DNA of 64,000 nucleotides. It comes from Dietzia sp. NCCP-2495. GTDB taxonomy: Bacteria; Actinomycetota; Actinomycetes; Mycobacteriales; Mycobacteriaceae. The notes beneath the pieces are model-generated. The model was not told the origin of the DNA. It worked only from the letters and a program-made list of their open reading frames with translations, and did no database searches. Position numbers and translations under genes: made by a program. Of the stretch, positions 28,220 through 36,940 are shown piece after piece (the first letter of the stretch is position 1; each line of letters opens with the position of its first letter). Location: the NCBI RefSeq assembly GCF_026011735.1, contig NZ_BRVN01000015.1, positions 1 through 64,000 of the forward strand, read 5' to 3'.

Positions 28220-28249
28220 TTGACGCGTAGGAAGTTTCCTACATATCTT
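28220..28249 (+). promoter_or_regulatory. Promoter with palindromic ArsR-type operator
   Basis: TTGACG (28220-28225) and TATCTT (28244-28249) make a -35/-10 pair with an 18-bp spacer. Between them lies the palindrome GTAGGAAGTTTCCTAC (28228-28243), whose arms TAGGAA/TTCCTA flank GT. The following ATG at 28258 is 8-9 nt past the -10, so the transcript may be leaderless. An operator between -35 and -10 of an ArsR gene indicates autorepression. Confidence 0.65.
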
Positions 28250-28257
28250 TGTCGGCG

Positions 28258-28734
28258 ATGCCACGAAGACTCAAGACCAGCGCGCTCGACGAGGTCTTCG
28301 ACGCCCTCGCCAATCCCACGCGCCGCGACCTCCTAGACCTCCTCCTCGACCGCGACCGCACGGCCGGCGAGTTGGCCGACGAGTTCGACATGTCCCGCCC
28401 CAGCGTCTCCGGGCACCTGCGCGCGCTGCGCGAGGCGGGGCTGGTCGAGGAGCGGGCGGAGGGTCGGCATCGCTACTACCGGGTCTCGGCGGCGCCGATG
28501 GCCGGCCTCGTCGACTGGCTCAGCCCCTACGAGCGGTTCTGGCGCGGTCGACTGTCGGCGCTGGGTGACGTCCTGGACGAGATGGACGACGACAACGACA
28601 ACGACAACGCCTCCCAACCCGGCAGCACTGCCCGCCGCAGCGACATTTCCCCACCCGACACCGACCCCCGCCCCGGCGCCACAAACCACAAACCCAGCAC
28701 TACCTCCCACCCCGAGAAAGGCTCCCCCGCATGA
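28258..28734 (+). CDS. ArsR/SdpR-family repressor (pair 1)
   Basis: A 158-residue protein. Residues ~10-85 are a winged helix: EVFDALANPTRRDLLDLLL, AGELADEFDMSRPSVSGHLR, and the wing EERAEGRHRYYRVS. No metal-binding ELCVC motif is present, so it belongs to the SdpR-like, non-metal class. A ~50-residue polar tail (MDDDNDNDN, then Pro/Thr-rich) is unusual for the family. It overlaps the AHSA1 gene by ATGA at 28731-28734; ArsR-AHSA1 pairs are a recurring toxin/ligand-response arrangement. A palindrome in its promoter suggests autoregulation. ATG 28258 is preferred to TTG 28249. Confidence 0.88.
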   Translation: MPRRLKTSALDEVFDALANPTRRDLLDLLLDRDRTAGELADEFDMSRPSVSGHLRALREAGLVEERAEGRHRYYRVSAAPMAGLVDWLSPYERFWRGRLSALGDVLDEMDDDNDNDNASQPGSTARRSDISPPDTDPRPGATNHKPSTTSHPEKGSPA

Positions 28735-29237
28735 CCAAGAACCACGAGAACACCGACCCGACGAGCACAGATTCGACGAGCACGGCGGACGCAGACGCCC
28801 AGGACCCGACGCGCGTCGAGGTGGACCACTTCTACCCACACCCGCCCAGCAAGGTGTGGCGCGCCCTGACCACGCCTGAACTGATGGAGAAGTGGCTGAT
28901 GCCGACCACCTTCGCGCCCGTCGTGGGCCACCAGTTCACCTTCACCGCCCAGCCCATCGAGGCGACGAACTTCTCCGGGAAGATCGCCTGTGAGGTGCTG
29001 GAACTGGTCGACGAGGAGCTGTTGAAGATCAGCTGGACCGACGCCGAGAACCCCGGCGCCACCGACTGGACCGTCAGCTGGACCCTCAAGCCCGAGGGCG
29101 CCGGCACCCGGGTGTTCCTGCTCCACGACGGCTTCGATGCCGACGACGAATTCCAGCAACTCTCCCGCAAGTTCATGGGCGGCGGCTGGGCAAACCACAT
29201 CCCGCGCGCACTCGGCGACGTGCTCGAGGGCATGTAA
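28731..29237 (+). CDS. SRPBCC/AHSA1-domain protein (pair 1)
   Basis: A 168-residue protein with a ~28-residue Thr/Asp-rich N-terminus and an AHSA1 START-like fold: VDHFYPHPPSKVWRALTTPE, LMEKWLMPTTFAPVVGHQFT, ISWTDAENPG and the long C-terminal helix around GGGWANHIPRALGDVLEGM. Such domains bind hydrophobic ligands in a central cavity; no reaction is known for this subgroup. It is translationally coupled to the ArsR regulator, so a regulator-effector pair responding to one small molecule is plausible. Confidence 0.88.
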   Translation: MTKNHENTDPTSTDSTSTADADAQDPTRVEVDHFYPHPPSKVWRALTTPELMEKWLMPTTFAPVVGHQFTFTAQPIEATNFSGKIACEVLELVDEELLKISWTDAENPGATDWTVSWTLKPEGAGTRVFLLHDGFDADDEFQQLSRKFMGGGWANHIPRALGDVLEGM

Positions 29238-29272
29238 GACCACCTCACGAAGAATCCGTCGCCTCCAGACCA

Positions 29273-29332
29273 TTGACAGGCGCCGGATTCTGGCGCATAT
29301 TTAAGCAATCGACTAATTAAGGAGGTATCGAA
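29273..29332 (+). promoter_or_regulatory. Consensus promoter of the second ArsR-AHSA1 pair
   Basis: TTGACA (29273-29278) and CATATT (29296-29301) are separated by 17 bp, near the sigma70-like consensus. Downstream, TTAAGCAATCGACTAATTAA is an imperfect AT-rich inverted repeat that may be the ArsR operator, followed by GGAGGT six bases before ATG 29333. The local AT content is strikingly higher than the flanks. Confidence 0.6.
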
Positions 29333-29674
29333 ATGGCCCGGGCCGATGATCCGCTGTCCCGCGTGTTCCAGGCACTCGCCGACCCCGTCCGGCGGGGAAT
29401 CCTCGAGCGCCTGTCCACGGGCCCGGCGACGGTCGGTCAGCTGGCCGAACCCTTTGAGATCAGCGCGCCGGCGATCTCGCAGCACCTCAAGATCCTCGAG
29501 GCCGCGGGGCTCATCGAACGCAGCACGCACGCCCAGTGGCGGATCTGCTCACTGCGTCCCGAGCCCCTGGACGAGGCCACTGCCTGGGTCGAGCGCAATC
29601 GCGCCCTCTGGCAGGACCGCTTCGACCGCCTCGACGAGGTGCTCGCCGGACTCCAGCGCGACCGGAACCAGTAA
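29333..29674 (+). CDS. ArsR/SdpR-family repressor (pair 2)
   Basis: A 113-residue winged-helix protein of standard ArsR length: RVFQALADPVRRGILERLST, VGQLAEPFEISAPAISQHLK, ILEAAGLIERS and AQWRICSLRPEPL. The C-terminal helix ERNRALWQDRFDRLDEVLAG is typical of regulators paired with AHSA1 proteins. It lacks the tail seen in the first ArsR protein. GGAGGT supports the ATG. The AHSA1 gene follows after 26 bp. Sequence divergence from pair 1 suggests separate ligands or ancient duplication. Confidence 0.92.
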   Translation: MARADDPLSRVFQALADPVRRGILERLSTGPATVGQLAEPFEISAPAISQHLKILEAAGLIERSTHAQWRICSLRPEPLDEATAWVERNRALWQDRFDRLDEVLAGLQRDRNQ

Positions 29675-29700
29675 CCGTCACCTCACGAGAAGGAGCCATC

Positions 29701-30147
29701 ATGTCCACCCCGCAATTCACCATCACCCGCACCTTCGACGCCCCACGAGACCTGCTCTGGCAGGCCTGGACCGACCCGACGATGGCCGCAAAGTGGTGGC
29801 ACCCGCACGAGGTCGTGGTGCCCGAGGAGTCCGTGGAGATCGACCTCAAGGTCGGAGGCCGCTACGCCTACCTGATGATCGACCCCACCGGCGGACGCTG
29901 GCCCACCGCCGGCGAATACCTGGAGATCGACGAACCGTCACGCCTGCGCTTCACCTGGGGTTCGCCCGACGACGAGCCCGACGCGATGCCCGTCATCACC
30001 GTCGACCTGGCCGAGACCCCGGACGGCAAAACGGAGATGACGTTCCACCTGCTCGGACTCGACGCCGACCCGGATGCCGAGCACGGGGTGTTCGGCGGCT
30101 GGACCGAGGCGTTCGAGGTCCTCGACGAGGTGCTCGCCGCCAGCTGA
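29701..30147 (+). CDS. SRPBCC/AHSA1-domain protein (pair 2)
   Basis: A 148-residue AHSA1 protein consisting of the domain alone: FTITRTFDAPRDLLWQAWTD, AAKWWHPHEVVVPEESVEID, VGGRYAYLMID, and the final helix GGWTEAFEVLDEVLA. AAGGAG lies 6-8 bases before ATG 29701. It pairs with the ArsR gene 26 bp upstream in one transcription unit. The ligand and function are unknown. Confidence 0.92.
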   Translation: MSTPQFTITRTFDAPRDLLWQAWTDPTMAAKWWHPHEVVVPEESVEIDLKVGGRYAYLMIDPTGGRWPTAGEYLEIDEPSRLRFTWGSPDDEPDAMPVITVDLAETPDGKTEMTFHLLGLDADPDAEHGVFGGWTEAFEVLDEVLAAS

Positions 30148-30175
30148 GAACGGCAGGCCCGCAGGCCGAGGCCCG

Positions 30176-31183
30176 TCAGGCGTCCTGGTCGGGCTGCTCG
30201 GCCGCCGGGGCCTCGGCGCTCTCCGCAGCCGGGGTTTCGGTGGCCGGAGCTTCCGTAGCTGGGGCCTCCGCGGCAGCGGCCTCGGCGCTCTCCGCGGCCG
30301 GGGTTTCCGTCGCCGGGGCTTCTCCAGCCTCGGCCTCGGCGCGCGCCTTGGCGGCGGCCCGGAGCTGCTGCGGGAGCACCACCACGTCCACGGCGGAGTC
30401 GTCGTACGCCTCCGGGATCTCCGACGCGGTGGACTTGGGCGCCTCGACCGAGGAATGCGCGCCGCAGCCGTACTGCAGGTGCACCACCTGGCCATCGGCC
30501 GAATACTCGTTGGCGCACACCCCGAACATCCTGCTCAGCTGGCCCTCCAGCGGAAGGAGGAAACCGCAGGTGTGGCAATTGTGCTTTGCACTGCGGGCGA
30601 TCTCGGAATCCGGACCACGCTCGGCCGCCCACCGCTGCGCCGCCATCGCCCGGCCCTCCGGGCTCAGGTGCTGCTCCCGGCCGAGGCCAATGGGACCGGT
30701 CAGCTCGTCGAGGCGATCATCTCCGGTGAGGGTGTGACCGGGGACGAGCCTCTCGTCGTCGTCGGACGGGGGTAGCAGATCCCCCGCCCCCAGGTCACCG
30801 GCACGGACACGCTTCTCCCACGGCACCCACTCGGGCGCGACCAGCGCCTCGTCGCCGGGAAGCAGCGCGATCTCGTCGACTGTGAGCTCGCCGCCCGGCA
30901 CCAATGCCAGGACACAGGCCCAGTACCACCCGCGGTACCCGGTCAGATCGGCGACGAAACGATGCGTGGTGGTGAAATCCTCCTCCACGACGGAGCCGAG
31001 GTACTCCCCCACACCGCTGCCCGCGAACTCCGCGATCGCCCGGCGGGCCACCTCGGAACCTTGCGCCAACTGCTCCCGCAGCGCGGCATCGAAGCCCGAC
31101 TCGACGCCCTCGCCTGCGACGGCGGACGCCTGGCCAGCGCCCTGAGCGCCCGCCTGCTGATCCGTGCCTACCTCGGTGTTCAC
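30176..31183 (-). CDS. DUF3027 protein with possible zinc-binding motif
   Basis: A ~335-residue protein. The central region matches DUF3027: ARRAIAEFAGSGVGEYLGSV, HRFVADLTGYRGWYWACVLA, WVPWEKRVRAGDLGAGDLLP. Later KHNCHTCGFLLPLEGQL and MFGVCANEYSADG with a following CGAHSS contribute a Cys/His cluster that could bind zinc. The last ~55 residues are an Ala/Glu/Pro/Thr repeat (EAPATETPAAESAEA), encoded by tandem DNA repeats. The function is unknown; it is conserved in mycobacteria (Rv0877-like). A CATAAT box seven bases before GTG 31183 suggests a leaderless start there; ATG 31192 is an alternative. Confidence 0.8.
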   Translation of the reverse strand: MNTEVGTDQQAGAQGAGQASAVAGEGVESGFDAALREQLAQGSEVARRAIAEFAGSGVGEYLGSVVEEDFTTTHRFVADLTGYRGWYWACVLALVPGGELTVDEIALLPGDEALVAPEWVPWEKRVRAGDLGAGDLLPPSDDDERLVPGHTLTGDDRLDELTGPIGLGREQHLSPEGRAMAAQRWAAERGPDSEIARSAKHNCHTCGFLLPLEGQLSRMFGVCANEYSADGQVVHLQYGCGAHSSVEAPKSTASEIPEAYDDSAVDVVVLPQQLRAAAKARAEAEAGEAPATETPAAESAEAAAAEAPATEAPATETPAAESAEAPAAEQPDQDA

Positions 31184-31249
31184 CCCTCCCATTATGCGCA
31201 TCCGAGGACCAAGGTCACGTTCCGACCCGTTGTGCGGCATTCTGTGCAC

Positions 31250-32188
31250 ATGCGCGCAGCCCTCCGACCCGTCGCCCCGCTCGTCCTCTCAGTGACGCTG
31301 CTGGGCTCCCTCGCCGCCTGCTCACAGGGCGACCCCTCGGGCGGGACACCCGCCGCGACGGAAGGCGACACGGCCCTCGCGTCGTCGTCGATGCCCGCCG
31401 GATCCTCAGGCACCGGATCCTCGGGCACGGGGTCCTCCGGCACCGAGTCCTCCGGCACCGGGGACGGCGGCGTCACGGTCGGCCCCGACGAGCCGCAGCC
31501 GGCCCGCGGCACCGTCGACGTGGTCCGCGAACTCCCGCACGACCCCTCCCTGTTCACCCAGGGACTCCAGGTGGTCGACGACCAGATCTACGAATCCACC
31601 GGCCAGTACGGCCAGTCCCAGGTCCAACGCCGCCCACTCGCCGGCGGCGAGCCCACCGTCTCCGTCCCGATGGCCGACGACGAGTTCGGCGAGGGCCTGG
31701 CCGTCACCGACGACACCGTCTGGACCCTCACCTGGCGCAAGCAGGTCGCCCACGACCGCGACCCGCAGACCCTCGAGGTCCGCCGCGAAGTGCCCTACGA
31801 GGGCGAGGGCTGGGGCCTGTGCCACGACGGCGCACGCCTGGTCATGAGCGACGGCTCCGACACCCTCACCTTCCGCGACCCCGCCACCTTTGAGCCCACC
31901 GGCACCGTCGCCGTGACCGCCGGCGGCACCCCCGTCCAGCGACTCAACGAGCTCGAGTGCGTGAACGGCGCCGTCCTGGCGAACGTGTGGATGACCGACG
32001 AGATCGTGCGCATCGACCCCGCCACCGGCGCCGTGACCGCGATCTACGACGCCTCCGCGCTGCAGCAGCCGCGCCCCGCCAACCCTGACGCGGTGCTCAA
32101 CGGGATCGCCGCCCTGCCCGGCTCGGAGAACGTGCTGCTGACCGGGAAGCTGTGGCCGACGATGTACGAGGTGCGGCTCGTTGGCTGA
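31250..32188 (+). CDS. Glutaminyl-cyclotransferase-like secreted lipoprotein
   Basis: A 312-residue protein with a lipoprotein signal: Arg-containing N-terminus, hydrophobic core and lipobox SLAAC near residue 23. Residues ~30-80 are a Ser/Gly/Thr linker with five GSSGT-like units (15-bp DNA repeats). The rest is a five-bladed beta-propeller of the plant/bacterial glutamine cyclotransferase type: ELPHDPSLFTQGLQVVDDQI, EGLAVTDDTVWTLTWRKQ, GEGWGLCHDGARLVMSDGSD, RLNELECVNGAVLANVW and VLNGIAAL. It would form N-terminal pyroglutamate on extracellular peptides. CATTCT six bases before the ATG suggests a leaderless transcript. Its stop overlaps the MFS gene start. Confidence 0.88.
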   Translation: MRAALRPVAPLVLSVTLLGSLAACSQGDPSGGTPAATEGDTALASSSMPAGSSGTGSSGTGSSGTESSGTGDGGVTVGPDEPQPARGTVDVVRELPHDPSLFTQGLQVVDDQIYESTGQYGQSQVQRRPLAGGEPTVSVPMADDEFGEGLAVTDDTVWTLTWRKQVAHDRDPQTLEVRREVPYEGEGWGLCHDGARLVMSDGSDTLTFRDPATFEPTGTVAVTAGGTPVQRLNELECVNGAVLANVWMTDEIVRIDPATGAVTAIYDASALQQPRPANPDAVLNGIAALPGSENVLLTGKLWPTMYEVRLVG

Positions 32189-33596
32189 CGCCACCGGCAA
32201 TCACACCGACCCGCAGGCAGGAGCGTCGCCGGCGGGTGGTCCCTCACCCGCTCCCGGCCCCGGCCGCCGCGCCTCTGCCGCCGTGCGCCGCGGCGCGCGG
32301 CGCGTGTTCCACGCCGACGGCGCCGACCGCTCCGGCCTCGCGCCCCTGAGCTACGCCACCGTCGCCAACTTCGCCTGCGACGCGATCCTCGCCGTGGCCC
32401 TGGCCAACACCCTGTTCTTCTCCGCCGCCACCGCCGAGTCCCGCGGCAAGGTCGCCCTCTACCTCCTGGTGACCGTCGCGCCGTTCGCGCTCATCGCCCC
32501 GGTGATCGGACCCGCGCTCGACCGCCTGCGCAGCGGCCGCCGCCTCACCGTCTCCCTCACCTTCTCCGCACGCGCCGTGCTGGCGGTGATCCTCGCGCTG
32601 AACTTCGACTCGTGGCTCCTCTATCCCCTGGCGCTGGCGATGCTCGTGCTGTCCAAGACGTTTGGCGTGGTCAAGGCGTCCATCACGCCACACGTCCTGC
32701 CGCCGGCGCTGGACCTCGTGCGCACCAACTCGCGGCTGACGATCCTCGGGCACGTGTGCGGCAGCGTCGTGGCCGGCGCGCTCGCCGCGGGCGTAGCCTG
32801 GCTCTGGGATTCCCATGCCGCGCTGTGGCTGCTCGCCGCGGTGGCGCTCGTGGCCGCGTACGTCGCCATGACCATCCCCGCGCACGCCGAGGCGTCCGCC
32901 GACGAGGAGTCCGCCACCCTGCGGATCCAGCGCGGCTCCGGTCGTGCCGTCGCCCGCGGCCTCAAGGCCGTCCTCACCCGCCCGCTCGGCCGCACCGTCC
33001 TTGCCACGTTGTGGGCGGAGTCGATGATCCGGTTCATGACCGGCTTCCTCACCCTCTTCCTGGCGTTCGTGGCCAAGGCGCAGGAGAACGCGTCGGCGAT
33101 CGAACAGGCCGGGCTGCTGGCGATCGCGGGCGCGGCCGGCGGCATCGGCACGTTCGTCGGCAACGCCGTGGGCGCGCGCACCGAACTCGGCCGCCCGTCC
33201 CGCATCGCCACCTATGCCGCCGGCGCGTCCCTGTCGACCGCGATCGTCGCCGCGTTCCTCGGCACCATCTGGGCGGCCGCCGCGTTCGCGCTCATCGCCG
33301 CGATCGCCAGCGCGCTCGGCAAGGTCGCGCTCGACTCGTCCATCCAGACCGACATCCCCGACGCCGCCCGCTCCTCCGCCTTCGGCCGCTCCGAGACCGC
33401 GCTGCAGCTCGCGTGGGTGTTCGGCGGCGCGCTCGGCGTGCTGCTGCCGCCCGACTTCACCGTCGGCTTCTCGGTGGTCGCGGTCGTCGGCGCGCTCATG
33501 TTCGCCCAGTCCCTGCTCACCGCGCGCGGAACGACGCTCGTCCCCGGCCTGGGCGGGAACCGGCCGCGGTTCCCCGGCGGGAGCGCGGGGCAGTAG
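32181..33596 (+). CDS. MFS-type membrane transporter
   Basis: A 471-residue protein with ~12 hydrophobic segments after a polar, Pro/Gly-rich N-terminus (~residues 1-45). Segments include LYLLVTVAPFALIAPVIGPA with DRLRSGRR, an MFS loop 2-3-like basic motif, and LTRPLGRTVLATLWAESMIR before the second half. The substrate is unknown; the order MFS then DUF2771 parallels Rv0876c-Rv0875c. The TTG start at 32181 lies inside the end of the preceding gene (8-bp overlap), implying coupling; downstream ATG/GTG starts would lose the N-terminal tail only. Confidence 0.8.
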   Translation: MADATGNHTDPQAGASPAGGPSPAPGPGRRASAAVRRGARRVFHADGADRSGLAPLSYATVANFACDAILAVALANTLFFSAATAESRGKVALYLLVTVAPFALIAPVIGPALDRLRSGRRLTVSLTFSARAVLAVILALNFDSWLLYPLALAMLVLSKTFGVVKASITPHVLPPALDLVRTNSRLTILGHVCGSVVAGALAAGVAWLWDSHAALWLLAAVALVAAYVAMTIPAHAEASADEESATLRIQRGSGRAVARGLKAVLTRPLGRTVLATLWAESMIRFMTGFLTLFLAFVAKAQENASAIEQAGLLAIAGAAGGIGTFVGNAVGARTELGRPSRIATYAAGASLSTAIVAAFLGTIWAAAAFALIAAIASALGKVALDSSIQTDIPDAARSSAFGRSETALQLAWVFGGALGVLLPPDFTVGFSVVAVVGALMFAQSLLTARGTTLVPGLGGNRPRFPGGSAGQ

Positions 33597-33702
33597 CGCT
33601 GGGCGCGCGCCGCGCCGTGGTACCGGGGCGCGCGGCCGTCCCCGGCGGCTGCGCCGATCCCCCATTTAGGGACGACGACGACGAGCGCGGCACAATGAAG
33701 CC

Positions 33703-34212
33703 GTGAGCTCCCGCAACGAATCCGAGTCGACCACCCCCCGCGTCCGCCCCGTCACGTGGGCAATCCTGGCGTGGATGCTCATCATGATCGCCGCCATCCT
33801 CGGCGCGTGGCAGGGATCGGAATCGCGGTTCGGCGCACTGCCGAAGATCACAGTGGCCTCCGACAGGGACTCCGTCTCGGCACTGCCCTTCACCGCCACC
33901 GACCTCGACGGCAACTCCTTCACCAACCCGGTCCCCGAGTTCACGGTCACCAGCGAGCACACCCTGACCGTCCGGCTCTCACCCGAGCTGGTCGAGTCCA
34001 CGCTGAACGTCTTCGAGGTCCGCTCCGGCGGCACGAGCGAGTACACGGTCGAGGCGGGCAGCAAGAACCAGCTGCTGATCCCCGTGACGACCGAGGAGCA
34101 GGGACGCATCGAGGGCCTGGCCGTCCGCTCGGTGCCGCTCGTCCTCGACGCACAGGGCGAGACGTCGATCCTCAACGGCGAGTGGTCGGTGGCGTTCGTC
34201 TACGAGGACTGA
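33703..34212 (+). CDS. DUF2771 membrane-anchored extracytoplasmic protein
   Basis: A 169-residue protein: a short polar N-terminus, one transmembrane or uncleaved signal helix at ~17-38 (VTWAILAWMLIMIAAILGAW), and a beta-rich exported domain (ITVASDRDSVSALPFTATDL, EYTVEAGSKNQLLIPVTTEE). The features and genomic position fit DUF2771, a mycobacterial/corynebacterial envelope family of unknown function. The GTG start has no strong ribosome site. It is separated from the MFS gene by 106 bp and ends at a bidirectional hairpin. Confidence 0.82.
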   Translation: MSSRNESESTTPRVRPVTWAILAWMLIMIAAILGAWQGSESRFGALPKITVASDRDSVSALPFTATDLDGNSFTNPVPEFTVTSEHTLTVRLSPELVESTLNVFEVRSGGTSEYTVEAGSKNQLLIPVTTEEQGRIEGLAVRSVPLVLDAQGETSILNGEWSVAFVYED

Positions 34213-34265
34213 TCGCCTCCTCGCTCTGACCGACGCCCGCCGCTCCTCTACCCGGCCCCCGCACA

Positions 34266-34314
34266 AACACCTCGGCCGGCCGTCCCAATTCAGGGATCGG
34301 CCGGCCGAGTGTTG
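34266..34314. terminator. Bidirectional terminator between DUF2771 and the cold-shock gene
   Basis: CTCGGCCGGCC (34271-34281) pairs perfectly with GGCCGGCCGAG (34299-34309), flanked by AACAC/GTGTT that extend the stem and GTCCC/GGGA(T) inside. It lies between convergent genes ending at 34212 (+) and 34381 (-). Confidence 0.8.
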
Positions 34315-34332
34315 TGACCGTGGTGGTCGGGA

Positions 34333-34398
34333 TCAAGCAGTTCGGGTCAAGCAGTTCGGGTCTAGCTGTCCAGTTCGGGTCTAGCTGTCCAGTTCGCG
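34333..34398. repeat. Tandem duplications over the cold-shock gene stop
   Basis: Two 14-bp copies of TCAAGCAGTTCGGG (34333-34360) are followed by two 19-bp copies beginning TCTAGCTGTCCAGTTC (34361-34379, 34380-34398; one mismatch). On the minus strand the last 19-bp unit contains the final codons and TAG stop of the cold-shock gene, and the duplicate lies just downstream with a second in-phase-looking TAG. Confidence 0.9.
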
Positions 34399-34788
34399 CG
34401 CGACGGCACGGAGCACCGAGGCGACGCGTCCGGCGATCTTGGTATCAGGACGACGACCACGACGCAGCTCAGGCTGGACGGTCGACTCGAGCACCTTGAT
34501 CATGTCCTCCACCATGCCGTGGAGCTCATCGGCCGAGCGGCGGGGGCCACTGCGCGGGGTGCGCTCCTCCGCGGTGGGAGCGGCGGGCTCGTTGTGCACC
34601 ACCACTCGCAGGGCCTGCGGACCGCGACGACCGGAGACCATGTCGAATTCCACGCGCTGGCGCGGTTTGAGGGTCTCGACGCCCGCCGGCAACGCATCGG
34701 CGCGTACGTAGACGTCCTCCCCGCCCTCCTGGGACAGGAAGCCGAATCCCTTTTCCGCGTCGTACCACTTGACCTTGCCGCTGGGCAC
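34381..34788 (-). CDS. Cold-shock-domain protein with C-terminal extension (CspB-type)
   Basis: A 135-residue protein. Residues 1-67 are a cold-shock domain with both RNA-binding motifs: [20 protein letters not shown] (RNP1 KGFGFL) and [13 protein letters not shown] (RNP2-like). The ~65-residue C-terminal extension is basic and helical ([20 protein letters not shown]), as in the actinobacterial two-part CspB rather than CspA. It binds single-stranded nucleic acid and probably acts as an RNA chaperone. I choose GTG 34788 because conserved sequence begins there and AGAGGTGG lies upstream. It corresponds in order to mycobacterial cspB (Rv0871). Confidence 0.9.
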   Translation of the reverse strand: MPSGKVKWYDAEKGFGFLSQEGGEDVYVRADALPAGVETLKPRQRVEFDMVSGRRGPQALRVVVHNEPAAPTAEERTPRSGPRRSADELHGMVEDMIKVLESTVQPELRRGRRPDTKIAGRVASVLRAVARELDS

Positions 34789-34916
34789 CGCGATCCACCT
34801 CTCGACCGGGGCGCGTCCTCGCGCCTCCACGACCTGTTCTGAAGCCTCGACAATACCTGTGAGCACGAGATCGTCCGCGTTGGTACCCGCTCCGTCCGGG
34901 GCGGTACCCTCGCCCT

Positions 34917-35219
34917 GTGACCTCCGACGATCAGCGAGATGACAGCAGCCTCGACCCCTGGGCCCCCGCCGCGGACGCACAGACTCCCGCCGGGGCCCCG
35001 CCGGCGCAGGCCCGGCCTCGCCGACGCGGACTGTTTATCACGGCGATCGTGATCTTCGTGATCGGCGTCGTCTTCACGATCATCGCCGCCGCAGCCCCGT
35101 TCATCCTCGGGCGGGACGCTCCCACGATCCTGTACCTGGCCGCGATGCTGTCCACGCCGGTCGGATTCCTTCTGGGCCTGCTGTACGCGATCCTGGGGTC
35201 CCGCCCGCCCAAGGTGTGA
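34917..35219 (+). CDS. Small two-helix membrane protein, unknown function
   Basis: A 100-residue protein with a polar N-terminal ~38 residues ([20 protein letters not shown]) and two transmembrane helices ([20 protein letters not shown] and [20 protein letters not shown]), ending in a short basic tail. I do not recognise a family. The GTG start has a possible -10 (TACCCT) just upstream and no ribosome site, fitting a leaderless transcript. It is divergent from the cold-shock gene across 128 bp. Confidence 0.7.
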   Translation: MTSDDQRDDSSLDPWAPAADAQTPAGAPPAQARPRRRGLFITAIVIFVIGVVFTIIAAAAPFILGRDAPTILYLAAMLSTPVGFLLGLLYAILGSRPPKV

Positions 35220-35371
35220 CTGATCCCACGACCTGTGCGATTTCCCAGGTAACAGCCAGATAACGACTTGGCGTTGCTTATTGTGCGACCTGGTTTTATT
35301 TCGGAATGGTGACGATCCGGCATCGAACCGCTACTCTTTGCTGCAGACTCGTCAGCGAGTTGGCATCGGAC

Positions 35372-35548
35372 GCATAACCGAACTCCGCCCTGCGGCCGAT
35401 GCAACCAAGAAACCAATTCCGGGCGGAGACGGGGGACCCGACAGGGCCCACCACGGGCCCGGCGGCCGGAAGGTCGCCTTGGGGTGAAGCCGCCTGGTGC
35501 GGCCGGACACACTCGTCCGAACCCGACAGCTCACCTCGTAGGCACTGA
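35372..35548 (+). ncRNA. ydaO/yuaA-type c-di-AMP riboswitch
   Basis: The leader of rpfA contains the conserved blocks of this class in order: GCGGCCGATGCAACCAAGAA (from 35392) and ACCAATTCCGGGCGGAGACG, then GGGGGACCCGACA (35431-35443), CCTTGGGGTGAAGCCG (from 35477), and GAACCCGACAGCTCACCTCG with TAGGC (35519-35543). It ends about 25 nt before the rpfA ATG. ydaO riboswitches bind cyclic di-AMP and in actinobacteria typically sit upstream of rpf and cell-wall genes, usually turning expression off at high ligand. Aptamer ends are approximate. Confidence 0.88.
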
Positions 35549-36193
<645 letters not shown>

Positions 36194-36250
36194 TCACCCG
36201 GTTGACGACTCGCATCGGCCGCTGACCGGCCGACCGCACAGTCGCCCACG

Positions 36251-36297
36251 ACACGACCCCGGACCTCTCGCCTCACGGCGGGAACCGGGGTTGTCTC
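36251..36297 (+). terminator. rpfA terminator
   Basis: ACACGACCCCGG (36251-36262) pairs with CCGGGGTTGTCT (36286-36297), allowing a G-U pair, with inner GCC/GGC pairing, 58 bp after the rpfA stop. Beyond it (36300-36440) lie two near-copies of a segment with TCACCTCCGCGCATTCGCTC and no gene. Confidence 0.7.
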
Positions 36298-36441
36298 GCA
36301 TTTGAGCGGTGGCCTCCGCTCAGCCGCAACCACGCACCCGCGCCTCCGCCGTCGCGTGGCGCCGTCACCTCCGCGCATTCGCTCCCACACCGTCGCTCCG
36401 GCGCTGTCACCTCCGCGCATTCGCTCCCGCGCGCACGAGAA

Positions 36442-36476
36442 AGGGCCGCCACTCCCTTATCGGAAGTGACGGCCCT
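36442..36476 (-). terminator. Hairpin after the small conserved gene at 36500
   Basis: AGGGCCGCCACT (36442-36453) pairs with AGTGACGGCCCT (36465-36476) with one mismatch and an 11-nt loop. It begins 24 bp downstream of the minus-strand stop at 36500. Confidence 0.7.
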
Positions 36477-36499
36477 GCCTGCTAAAGGTCGGCGCCGCG

Positions 36500-36706
36500 T
36501 CAGGCCTTGACGGTCTTGTTGACCCTGGTCACCGGGTGGATGTACCCCAGTCGCTCCTGCGGGAGCGGGAAGCGCTCCTCGCCGAACGGCGAAAGTCCAC
36601 CCGCGACCAGCGCGGCGAGTTCGGTCACCGGGTGCTCGCCGAACGAGGCGTCGGGCCATCCCGGGTTGTCATAGGTCAGTTTCTTCTTGGCAGCCACGCT
36701 TCGCAT
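36500..36706 (-). CDS. Small conserved actinobacterial protein
   Basis: A 68-residue soluble protein, MRSVAAKKKLTYDNPGWPDA then a segment ending with YIHPVTRVNKTVKA. Its position opposite the large helicase-associated gene resembles the small gene Rv0863 beside Rv0862c in M. tuberculosis. No domain of known function is visible. I start at ATG 36706 because the upstream codons (from 36736) look non-native. A terminator follows at 36442-36476. Confidence 0.7.
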   Translation of the reverse strand: MRSVAAKKKLTYDNPGWPDASFGEHPVTELAALVAGGLSPFGEERFPLPQERLGYIHPVTRVNKTVKA

Positions 36707-36770
36707 TGTCTCACCTCGCGCGGGTTTAGTCAGCAACTGGGTCGATTACCTGCACCAGTGCTCACCCCTG

Positions 36771-36862
36771 CCTCGCGCCGCTCCCCCGCAAAGCCTCGCG
36801 CCGCTCCCCCGCAAAGCCCGGCGCTGCTCCTCCGCAAAGCCCGGCGCTGCTCCTCCGCCACA
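36771..36862. repeat. Four 23-bp tandem repeats
   Basis: Two copies of a 23-bp unit ending CCGCTCCCCCGCAAAG (36771-36816) are followed by two of a variant ending GCTGCTCCTCCGCAAAG (36817-36862; last four bases diverged). The array sits between the small gene at 36706 and the gene at 37046, and 20 bp upstream of dispersed element copy 2. Confidence 0.92.
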
Positions 36863-36882
36863 CCCGGACCGCCAGCCCCTGC

Positions 36883-36940
36883 GTTTGGTAGACATCTGCT
36901 GCGAGAATCTGCAAATTCTCGCAATTATCGTCGACCAAAC
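36883..36940. repeat. Dispersed intergenic element, copy 2 (nested palindrome)
   Basis: Outer arms GTTTGGT (36883-36889) and ACCAAAC (36934-36940) enclose a perfect inner hairpin GCGAGAAT (36901-36908) / ATTCTCGC (36915-36922). The sequence is homologous to 14321-14381. It is much more AT-rich than its surroundings, and the palindromes here are cleaner than in copy 1. The remainder of 36707-37045 shows only the leader of the next gene. Confidence 0.7.
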
